Assembly: GCF_017976235.1 (NCBI RefSeq)
Contig: NZ_JACVHC010000002.1
Span: 248,001-312,000 of the forward strand
From: Pseudomonas anatoliensis
GTDB lineage: Bacteria > Pseudomonadota > Gammaproteobacteria > Pseudomonadales > Pseudomonadaceae
Length of the DNA: 64,000 bases
Direction: 5' to 3'
The notes beneath the pieces were generated by a model, which was not told the DNA's origin, searched no databases, and saw only the letters and a program-made list of their open reading frames with translations. The position numbers and the translations under genes are program-made. Positions within the stretch are counted from its first letter, which is position 1. The number at the start of each line of letters is the position of its first letter. Shown piece by piece: positions 57,073 to 64,000 of the stretch.

Positions 57073-57450
57073 TCAGCCAGAAATACTGATAGCCCGCTCG
57101 TTATCCAGCGCCTTCTCCGCCAGCAACAACCCCATCTCGCTCAACTGATAAATCGCCATCGCCAGATGCCGCGGTTTGTCTTCGAGGCTGTCCGCCAGGT
57201 CGAGCAACAGAATGTTCACCGACGAAAACGTCTCGTACGTCTGAATGGCCACGGCTTCGGGATTGAGATCGGGGGCGATCATGAACATCTGCATGCCGCG
57301 ATCCACGGAATTGCGCGAGGGCGGCGCTGCGGGTTTGAGGTAATGGTCGAGGGCTTTTTCGGCAGCCTCGTGGAGTTTTTTTGAATCGGCGGATTCGTAG
57401 GGGGAAACCGAGTCGCCGGTTTCGGGGGGATTTGGGGTGTCCTTGAACAT
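57073..57450 (-). CDS. DUF6124-like small protein
   Basis: This 125-residue soluble protein starts MFKDTPNPPETGDSVSPYES and continues DSKKLHEAAEKALDHYLKP. It ends with two helices (FSSVNILLLDLADSLEDKPRHLAMAIYQLSEMGLLLAEKAL). I recognise it as the Pseudomonas-specific family I recall as DUF6124, often present in many copies per genome. No function is established. AAGGAA lies before the ATG at 57450. The frame stays open for 72 codons upstream, but that part overlaps the structured leader described next and is unlikely to be translated. Confidence 0.75.
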   Translation of the reverse strand: MFKDTPNPPETGDSVSPYESADSKKLHEAAEKALDHYLKPAAPPSRNSVDRGMQMFMIAPDLNPEAVAIQTYETFSSVNILLLDLADSLEDKPRHLAMAIYQLSEMGLLLAEKALDNERAISISG

Positions 57451-57475
57451 GATCGCGTTTCCTTTTAATGGGGCT

Positions 57476-57656
57476 GCCACCGTCTCGCGACTAAACGAAG
57501 GGGGTGGCGGCTGAACGCAGGTTAGTCGACCGGGAGGAACACGAAAAAACCGGCGCGCCCGAGGGCGCCCTGCGCACAGCCACCATCGAGTGCGGGGATA
57601 GGGAGTACCCGACTTGATGACGCTTATGCACCTTCGTATACCTACCGGGCGACTAA
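57476..57656 (-). promoter_or_regulatory. Candidate structured leader RNA of the DUF6124 gene
   Basis: Read on the minus strand, TTAGTCG occurs at 57650-57656 and 57488-57494, and its complement CGACTAA lies between them at 57522-57528. GGTGGC occurs at 57579-57584 and 57476-57481, and its complement GCCACC at 57503-57508. A GCGCCC-TC-GGGCGC hairpin (57555-57568) is followed after five bases by six Us. Each middle segment can pair with either of two partners, so alternative folds are possible around the terminator-like hairpin. The rest of the 457-bp gap (57451-57907) holds no gene. Confidence 0.5.
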
Positions 57657-57827
57657 ACCCGACCACTGATTGGCAGCGGCACGGACCAAGTTACGGGGCA
57701 TCAGCAAAGCGCACAAGCCGGCGGATTCTGAGGGATGTGTAGGCAAAGGCGCAAGGCAACGTAGCCGCGTTTTTGTAGCTGAAGGACGCCGCCGGATTGT
57801 GTTGTGGGAATAGTTACCGTTGGTCGG

Positions 57828-57847
57828 GACTGTCAGATTTTACAGGT
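57828..57847. promoter_or_regulatory. Lux/las-box-like palindrome upstream of the Ig-repeat gene
   Basis: GACTGTCAGATTTTACAGGT keeps the CT-N12-AG pattern, and 16 of 20 positions match the perfect copy before TcB. It ends 60 bp before the GTG start. Confidence 0.6.
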
Positions 57848-57907
57848 AGGAATTGCGAGTGGGAGCAATGTAAAAAGTGAAGGGCAGACATTGAGAGGAT
57901 AACGGCT

Positions 57908-60900
57908 GTGGATAATAACGATGACGAAAGGCGAGCACGGGACACTAACTCACACTCCGCTGCTCCTGAGCTGAGAGCGGTGCTGAATTCCGAAGAATCG
58001 CAAGACGCCAAGGGGCCGGCTGCTCCCACTTTCCCCTCTTCATTTGCGGACTCCGCGCAAAAACTTCCCTTCAAGGTTCAAATGACATTTCCTTTCTCAG
58101 CGAACGGAGAGTGGTGGGCTACGCTTAAAAATCCTCCCGTCCCCAATCAGTGGGAGTATCACGGCAGACATTCAGGCCATTGGTATGAGGTTGAAATAGG
58201 CAGTGCTGCTGGAGTCGAGTGTCGTTTAACGACAGCCTACACAGCAACTGGTTACGGCTCGGATCATGCCTCCGCCCGTTTTTACGCTGTTCAGAAGCCA
58301 TTGATCACTAGTCGCGGACTATTTTTCGGACTTACCCCCACCATTGAAGGAGTCGGTGCCGTTCCAAATGCGCAAGTGACGCTGTACAAAAATGGCACGC
58401 AAACTTCTTACGGTACGAAGAGTGCCGGCCCCGATGGTAAATGGAGTATTGAATCTCAGGGTATGACGCTTGGTGAGAACACTTTGACTTGTCGACAGAC
58501 ATTCAAAAACGTGACATCCGATAATGCGGATCCCGTGAAAGTAATACTTCTTCCACCTGCAACTATCTTGTCGCCTTCAAATAATGCAGTGATCTTTCCT
58601 GCGGATTTGCTTTTCAACGGTACTTGTCAGCCAGGCTCTTCCATCATCGTGGTTAATGCGCAGGACCATTATGTTGAATATAGCGAGCGCGAGACCTTTC
58701 AAACCGATAATTGGCAACTTTCACTGAAGACGGGAGCGACATTATCCAGTGGGTCCTTGACGATTGAGGCACAGTACCTGTTTCCGGACGTGCCTCATGG
58801 TTACTCGCCACCGGTTACCTTTCATGTGCTGGGCCTTCCTCTCATAACCGCACCTGCCGGGTCTTCAATTCAGGATCGAACCTTTACCCTTAAAGGTAAT
58901 AACGGGCTCAGCGATTTAAACAGCAGGGTCGAGGTATTCGTTGATGCGCAAATGGTCGGAAGTGGAACAGTGGGAGCGGCCGGCATTTGGGAAGTGCAGG
59001 TCACGCTCAAGCCAGGCAATCATTCATTAGCGGTTGAGCAGATTGCCTCGGGCAAGAGAACCGAACGTGGTGCACCTCGTGCCTTCAAAATCCGCCCCGC
59101 CAAAATTGACGAGGTCAAAGTCGACATTATCGACAAATCGATAACCTTCTCCGGGATCGGCTACCCCGGTGCAACGGTCGTGATCACCATCTCCGGTTGG
59201 CCGGTCACGCTGCCACAGACGGTTGTAGCAGAGGGGGGCGAGTGGGAAGTAAAGGCGACAGGTCTGGCCCTTGGCAAGCACCGCGCAAGCGTCCTGCAAA
59301 AGGTCCCCGACAATGCCAACGGCTGGATCGAGTCGTTGCCATACACTTTCGAGGTCAACAATTCACTCCCTGACGTGTATGCCGTGAGCTCCACTGATGA
59401 TTATCAGCCGACCTTCCGCGGCAAGGGTTTCACCGGTGCCACCGTGAAGCTTTTCAACCCCGGCGGCGCTAGTCAGGCTGCCCCCGAGGTGGTCGTGCGC
59501 AATGGGGAATGGCAGAGCAAAGCCAGTCAACAGTGGGGGCCGACGCTCAACCGGGAAGTGCATATCAAGCAGTTTCTGGACGAGCATCAGTCGCTTAATT
59601 GGGTCAAGCATCCCGTCACCATCGCGCCGCTGGCGCCGACGATTGAAGTGCCAGTCGATGACGGTCTGTCGCCGACCTTTCGCGGCACCTGCTGGCCGGG
59701 TGCCGTGGTGGATGTCAGGTTCAGCGACGACTCCGTTACTTACAAAGCGACGGTGACTGCAGGCACCTGGATCTGCAGGCGGCCCATCGCTTTCGAGCCC
59801 GATAAGCTTTATACGATCACTGTCACGCAAACCGTGGCAACCCAGACCTCACCTGCTGCGACGAAATCCTTCACGGTTTCAAGACCGATGATCAAACCGG
59901 TCATCACGCTACCGGCCGAAGGCAGTAACGTCGGCCACGAGGTCACGATCAAGGGCACCGGCGGTATGGAAGACGCCACGATACAAGTGCGTGATGCGGT
60001 GTACGACAAGGATTTGTCCGCCTCCCAACTGCTGAAAGCGGATGGGGATTGGGAGATAACTCTCAAAGACCTGAGCATCAGGCCCTACGGCGTCATTGCA
60101 CGCCAGACTCATAAAAATCGCGACTCCAACAGTGATCGGCTCAACTTCAACGTAGTGGTGTTGGCGCCGCAGATCACTCAGCCGACAGAGGGTGGCAACC
60201 TGCCGCGCACCGCAAAGATTAAAGGGTGCGGCAGGCGCGGAGGGTGGGTCGAGGTTTGGGAGGTGGGTGCCACCGAGCCTCTACTCAAGGACATTGTCGT
60301 GAACGGGGACGGTGATTGGGAGGGTGAGGTGACCTTTGCGGTTGGACTCAAAACCCTTCGGGCCCGGCAGAGCTTCATCGAAGAAGGAAAAACCCACTGG
60401 TCGGAATACTCGGCTGCTGTGCAATACAGCGTCGTTCCGGCTGCGCCTTTTGTCGAGACGCCTGTTGCGGGCCAACACATCGGGCAACGGGTGGTGGTCT
60501 CCGGGTTCGGTGTGCCGGGTGACAGTGTCACCGTGAAACTCGGCGCCGTACAAGCCAGTGCAGCAGTCATGGCGGATCGCACTTGGTCGGTAAAGCTTGC
60601 ACTCACTCAGACCGGGGGAGCGCACAGCTTTGAAGTAACAGCGGCGCTAGATGATTTCGAATCTGAAGCCACGCAATGTCCAGTGCTGCTGGGCACGTAT
60701 CTTCCCTCCTTCAATAGTCCGGCGGGAGGGCATCGGGTGGAGAATCCGGTGCTGTTCGCAGGGCAGGGGCGCACAGGTGTCGGGCAAGTGGTGAGCTGGT
60801 TCGACCCGGACCAGAAGTGGCTTGCGCCTGTTGCCGTCACCGGTAACAAATGGCAAGGCCAGGCCGCGCAGTCATTACGCCAGGGGGGGCAATGGGCACT

Positions 60901-61003
60901 GTTCAGCCAGACGCTGACCGGAGGAAGTGAGGGGCCACATTCGGCCTGGGTGGTCAGCTCGCGTTTCGAAGTGGAGCCCGTCACACCGAAAGTCGATCTG
61001 TAA
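57908..61003 (+). CDS. Large Ig-like repeat protein of the Tc toxin locus
   Basis: This 1031-residue protein starts at a GTG with GAGAGG nine bases upstream. Its N-terminus is hydrophilic (MDNNDDERRARDTNSHSAAP) and no Sec signal, lipobox or membrane helix is visible. From about residue 105 it consists of roughly nine to ten beta-sandwich repeats of about 90 residues. Each has an opening P-x-I/V-x-x-P segment, a central GA-x-V/I-x-V strand, a G-x-W-E turn and a closing LxxGxHxxxxxQ strand. I read these as bacterial Ig-like domains. It shares the lux-box-like operator with TcB and TcA and lies directly upstream of TcA. A role in toxin release, assembly or host binding is inference. Base composition is more AT-rich than the flanking core genes in its first half. 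Confidence 0.75.
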   Translation: MDNNDDERRARDTNSHSAAPELRAVLNSEESQDAKGPAAPTFPSSFADSAQKLPFKVQMTFPFSANGEWWATLKNPPVPNQWEYHGRHSGHWYEVEIGSAAGVECRLTTAYTATGYGSDHASARFYAVQKPLITSRGLFFGLTPTIEGVGAVPNAQVTLYKNGTQTSYGTKSAGPDGKWSIESQGMTLGENTLTCRQTFKNVTSDNADPVKVILLPPATILSPSNNAVIFPADLLFNGTCQPGSSIIVVNAQDHYVEYSERETFQTDNWQLSLKTGATLSSGSLTIEAQYLFPDVPHGYSPPVTFHVLGLPLITAPAGSSIQDRTFTLKGNNGLSDLNSRVEVFVDAQMVGSGTVGAAGIWEVQVTLKPGNHSLAVEQIASGKRTERGAPRAFKIRPAKIDEVKVDIIDKSITFSGIGYPGATVVITISGWPVTLPQTVVAEGGEWEVKATGLALGKHRASVLQKVPDNANGWIESLPYTFEVNNSLPDVYAVSSTDDYQPTFRGKGFTGATVKLFNPGGASQAAPEVVVRNGEWQSKASQQWGPTLNREVHIKQFLDEHQSLNWVKHPVTIAPLAPTIEVPVDDGLSPTFRGTCWPGAVVDVRFSDDSVTYKATVTAGTWICRRPIAFEPDKLYTITVTQTVATQTSPAATKSFTVSRPMIKPVITLPAEGSNVGHEVTIKGTGGMEDATIQVRDAVYDKDLSASQLLKADGDWEITLKDLSIRPYGVIARQTHKNRDSNSDRLNFNVVVLAPQITQPTEGGNLPRTAKIKGCGRRGGWVEVWEVGATEPLLKDIVVNGDGDWEGEVTFAVGLKTLRARQSFIEEGKTHWSEYSAAVQYSVVPAAPFVETPVAGQHIGQRVVVSGFGVPGDSVTVKLGAVQASAAVMADRTWSVKLALTQTGGAHSFEVTAALDDFESEATQCPVLLGTYLPSFNSPAGGHRVENPVLFAGQGRTGVGQVVSWFDPDQKWLAPVAVTGNKWQGQAAQSLRQGGQWALFSQTLTGGSEGPHSAWVVSSRFEVEPVTPKVDL

Positions 61004-61023
61004 AACCGACGAACGGTCACAAA

Positions 61024-61043
61024 ACCTGTCAGTTCTGACAGTA
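61024..61043. promoter_or_regulatory. Lux/las-box-like palindrome upstream of TcA
   Basis: ACCTGTCAGTTCTGACAGTA keeps CT-N12-AG. It differs from the recalled lasB operator ACCTGCCAGTTCTGGCAGGT at only four positions. It ends 100 bp before the TcA start and 20 bp after the Ig-repeat stop. Confidence 0.65.
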
Positions 61044-61086
61044 GATCTTAGCCCCGATTCGGCGCCAAATCTTAACCAAGACTTTG

Positions 61087-61110
61087 CAGCCTGACACCAT
61101 CGTCAGGCTG
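61087..61110. other. Hairpin between the Ig-repeat and TcA genes
   Basis: CAGCCTGAC and GTCAGGCTG form a 9-bp stem with a six-base loop. No T run follows, so it is more likely a leader structure of the TcA mRNA or a weak terminator of the Ig gene. Confidence 0.45.
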
Positions 61111-61143
61111 CTGCGGCCGGTTATCGACTCAAGGATTCTGATC

Positions 61144-64000
61144 ATGGCTCAAGGCACCCGCCCCTCAGTGCAACTGTACGAGCAGTTGTTCAGTGGAGAT
61201 CAACAGGCACAGGAAATCTCTCTTCAGAAGCTCAAGACATACCTTGAGCAAGGCGGTTCGATTTTTCCACTGGTGCAGAAGGGAGTGCCAGGCCTCGCCA
61301 GGGAGTACGGCTTGAGCACTGAGGCAGCGCAGCAGTTTTTGCGTCGGGCCAACAGCATGGCCACGTATGTGCGCCGCCAGTTTATCGAGCACACCCTTGT
61401 CACTGACCAAAGTGCGCCGGGCGATCCCTCTTCAGGGCTGTTGTCGATGGTCACTGGCCCGAAATACGAAGACATTTTCAAAACCGCATTTAAAAAAATG
61501 AGCCCTCCGGACGCGCTCGAGTCGTGCATTTCACCGGTGGCGTACCTGACCGATTTGTTGTGGTGGGTTATCGAAAAGATCGAGCCTGAGGGCGATCAGA
61601 CTCAGCTCCCGCTCCATGTGCGTCGTACCGACTTGAAGAAGTTGTCGGTCGATTTCAATGCGGTGTACCAGTCGGTGTCCTCGGTGGGCATCACCACGGC
61701 GGTATTGGAAGCCTATATCACCGCACACAATCCGGAAATCGACATTGAGCAAGCCTTGATCACATCGCGATACCCCAATGGCCTGCCTTATTACCAGCAC
61801 TGGGTGACGATTGATGGCATCGCCCAGCTCAACAAACGGTCGGTGGGCGACTTTCATGACAGCGTGGACTTGTCCTACCCCTATTTTTCAAGCGGATCCA
61901 GTGCTGTCCGACCCGGGCAGGCCTTGGCACATGCTTCGCGCCTGGGCCCCTATCAGCGAGCGTTGCTGACGGAGGCTATGCCAACCGGCGCTGAGGGAGA
62001 AAATGAATGGGCAGAATTCTATCGCGTCAACTTCGGTGCAACGGATGCGCAATGGAAGGATCTGCACCACGTTCCAAACTTCGCCACGCAAACAAAACTC
62101 GACACTTTGATGCTCGAAAGCCTGTTATCAGTCCAGGCATTCGCCCCCATGCGCTCGCCCAACGTGACCTATGACTCGGAGACGGCGGGGGGGGCTGAAA
62201 GCGCTCGATCCGGCTCGGTTTATATCAATGCCAATATTCACCCTGGCGTATCTATCGAAACCGATGCATCGTCAACGTCTTCGCCTTTGAATCGACTGTC
62301 CGTGGAGCCCGATCGTGCACAGGGACGGGTTACCTTCGACCGGATGAACCGCAAGTTGCGCCTGGACAACTGGCTGCAACTGCCCAGCGATCAGGTGGAC
62401 GCTTTGCTGGCGGCCGCGATGCGTGCTGAGGCACGGGCCAGTTCCGGGGTTGCCAACAAATGGCTCATCTCGGACAACGTCGTGCACGCACTCGGGTTGT
62501 TCCAGGTTTTGCGCGAACGCTACGCCTGTACCGCGGCAGACTTTGCGGTGTTCCTCGATGACCTGTCGGTTTACGGTCGCGGCGAAGCGCTTTCGCAGTT
62601 TGATCAGGTGTTCAACGCTCGAGCGGACTATCGCCAGCCCATGAAGCTCGATAACGGGACGTTCCCGGTAATACCGGAGCCGGGGGCGGACGACCTGACG
62701 ATCAGCCAACTGTGTGCAGGCCTGCGGATCGACCTGCAGACTTACCGGCATCTGGCGGTAGCGGTGGCCAGCGCACACAAGATTACCGGCAATGCGTTGC
62801 ACCGAAGTCTGCCGATCATCTCGAGTTTTTGTCGATTGGTGTGGTTGCCACGGCTGTTGCGCATAACGCCGGTCGAAGGTGTGCTGCTGTTGCAGTTGCT
62901 GGGCGGCGACGACTGGGTCAAGGGTTTTGCAGGTCAGCCGTTGATCAAATCTGCAGCCGACGGCGCTCCCGATGTGCTGACGCTCATTAGTGCCATGGAT
63001 GCCTGCGTGCGATGGTGTAAGCAAAGCGAGCTGCCGGTGCTGTGGGTGGTGCAGCACGCGGTTGAGTTTTCACCGGGGCGAGAGATGTCAGAGCGCGATC
63101 TGGCACTCTTCGAACAACTGCGCAATTTGCTCCCGAGCGCGCTTTTCTCCAATGCCGGTTTGTTGATGGCCGGCCTGCCTTCTGCGGGAGCCGCCGACTG
63201 GCTGGACTTTTTGACGCAGACCGTCGCTCTGCCGCTGCCCGATGGTAAGTCCGAGTCGTTGGGACCGATTGTTGATGCCAGCGGCTTGGTGCTGGCGCCT
63301 GTCGGCACGCCGGACGAATACCTGATCTTCGCGCGTAAACGGCTTGGCTGGGCGGTCGATAACGCGCTGGACGCAACCTGGACCCCGCAACGTGACGCGC
63401 TGGTTGGCAGCATGCTCAATGTGCTCCTGGAAGCCCGGGACGCGCAGGTGTCGGTGGTAAAGGAAACGCTGGCGGTCTATGCCGGCGTTGCAGTGGAACT
63501 GGCGATTCCGGTCATCAACTGGGCTGGCACAACGGTTTTCCGTTTGTTGCAGCAGTTGCTCCAGCGCATCGCTTTGACGGATGACGGCGGGGAGCGCAGG
63601 CGCACGAATGAAACCGACCCGTTGATCGATTTGTTGGCCGATGTGCGGCGGCGCAGTGCGGTGGTTTCGACGCTGGAACTCAGTGCTGTGTTGTTGCAGG
63701 ACTATCTGGATTACGGCCATCTGGCCTGGCTCGGTCAGACCGATAAATACACGATATCGCTGAACACGCTGTACTACCTGTCACTGTTCAAACGCGCCTT
63801 TGCGCTCAGCGAACTACCACAGCAGAAACTCCTCGACTACCTGCGCCAGGTCAATGCACTGCCAAACCTTTCGGTTGATGCCAAAACCCTGGCGCACGAG
63901 GCGTCGACCATCAAGCTGGCCGAGCTTTTCGGCTGGAGCGTGCAGGAAGTTCGCGAGTGTGTCAGGCGCATTGACCCTGATCTGCCGATACTCAAAAACC
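61144..64000 (+). CDS. Insecticidal Tc toxin, TcA component, N-terminal part (runs off window)
   Basis: The frame is open from the ATG at 61144 to the last base, giving 952 residues and no stop. The N-terminal VRP1-like alpha-helical region is recognisable: SPVAYLTDLLWWVIEKIEP at about 132-150 corresponds to the SPAAYLTELYREA block of Photorhabdus TcdA. RRTDLKKLSVDFNAVYQSVSS then matches the RRPDLKSMALS region, and FYRVNFGATDAQWKDL matches its KNFG segment. TcA forms the pentameric pore and receptor-binding bell that injects the TcC enzyme carried in TcB. Full TcA proteins are usually 2000-2500 residues, so more than half lies outside. The ribosome site is AAGGA about ten bases before the ATG. 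Confidence 0.88.
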   Translation, partial: MAQGTRPSVQLYEQLFSGDQQAQEISLQKLKTYLEQGGSIFPLVQKGVPGLAREYGLSTEAAQQFLRRANSMATYVRRQFIEHTLVTDQSAPGDPSSGLLSMVTGPKYEDIFKTAFKKMSPPDALESCISPVAYLTDLLWWVIEKIEPEGDQTQLPLHVRRTDLKKLSVDFNAVYQSVSSVGITTAVLEAYITAHNPEIDIEQALITSRYPNGLPYYQHWVTIDGIAQLNKRSVGDFHDSVDLSYPYFSSGSSAVRPGQALAHASRLGPYQRALLTEAMPTGAEGENEWAEFYRVNFGATDAQWKDLHHVPNFATQTKLDTLMLESLLSVQAFAPMRSPNVTYDSETAGGAESARSGSVYINANIHPGVSIETDASSTSSPLNRLSVEPDRAQGRVTFDRMNRKLRLDNWLQLPSDQVDALLAAAMRAEARASSGVANKWLISDNVVHALGLFQVLRERYACTAADFAVFLDDLSVYGRGEALSQFDQVFNARADYRQPMKLDNGTFPVIPEPGADDLTISQLCAGLRIDLQTYRHLAVAVASAHKITGNALHRSLPIISSFCRLVWLPRLLRITPVEGVLLLQLLGGDDWVKGFAGQPLIKSAADGAPDVLTLISAMDACVRWCKQSELPVLWVVQHAVEFSPGREMSERDLALFEQLRNLLPSALFSNAGLLMAGLPSAGAADWLDFLTQTVALPLPDGKSESLGPIVDASGLVLAPVGTPDEYLIFARKRLGWAVDNALDATWTPQRDALVGSMLNVLLEARDAQVSVVKETLAVYAGVAVELAIPVINWAGTTVFRLLQQLLQRIALTDDGGERRRTNETDPLIDLLADVRRRSAVVSTLELSAVLLQDYLDYGHLAWLGQTDKYTISLNTLYYLSLFKRAFALSELPQQKLLDYLRQVNALPNLSVDAKTLAHEASTIKLAELFGWSVQEVRECVRRIDPDLPILKN

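Noticed and set aside
57451..57666. N-terminal extension of the DUF6124 gene (72 codons upstream of 57450)
   Set aside because: It overlaps the inverted-repeat leader and has no ribosome site at its first ATG, while AAGGAA precedes 57450. Third-position conservation could still overturn this.
57908..61003. Ig-repeat protein as a classical surface adhesin
   Set aside because: No signal peptide, no C-terminal type I or type V secretion signal and no neighbouring secretion genes are visible.

Overview
The window is chromosomal DNA of a Pseudomonas, most likely a member of the P. fluorescens group. Three things support this. Gene order matches P. aeruginosa PAO1 in two blocks as I remember it: groEL to the PA4360 homologue at 1-23524, and fumA to pykA at 49065-55819. 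The intergenic regions carry about twenty Pseudomonas-type REP/REPIN elements in several sequence families. The G+C content is high and the proteins read as Pseudomonas throughout. I see no rRNA, tRNA, CRISPR array, integrase or transposase.

Layout. 1-6009: the end of groEL, a PAP2-type phosphatase, and the ColRS-WarAB envelope/metal stress system. A sequence fitting the published ColR-box consensus lies before warA and a second before the PAP2 gene. 6180-10371: the MexVW-type efflux pump. 10688-15985: a four-gene set of periplasmic proteins (two imelysins, a di-haem oxidoreductase, a DUF1513 propeller) headed by a possible Fur box. 16206-23524: bifA, sodB, a LysE/ArgO exporter with an ACT protein and divergent argP, an epimerase and a coiled-coil membrane protein.

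23902-44190 is metabolically flexible accessory DNA. It holds a Cache-domain protein, an EmrB-like pump, pobA with its AraC regulator, two LysR regulators, a metallo-beta-lactamase-fold protein, an AruI-like decarboxylase with an aldehyde dehydrogenase, an AraC regulator, and several small proteins. It ends with a 2-oxoglutarate-type permease beside a DctB/DctD-like two-component system. A sigma-54 promoter and a paired palindrome upstream of the permease fit control by that regulator.

44260-48750 and 57908-64000 carry parts of an insecticidal Tc toxin: a full-length TcB, a large Ig-repeat protein without an obvious signal peptide, and the N-terminal 952 residues of a TcA that runs off the window. 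Core genes lie between the two parts (fumA, a SadC-like diguanylate cyclase, a ferredoxin reductase, an enoyl-CoA hydratase, pykA, a PilZ protein). The most interesting signal is a 20-bp lux/las-box-like palindrome upstream of each of the three toxin-locus genes, which suggests one LuxR-type regulator controls the split locus. A second is a leader upstream of a DUF6124 gene with several mutually exclusive pairing segments around a terminator-like hairpin.
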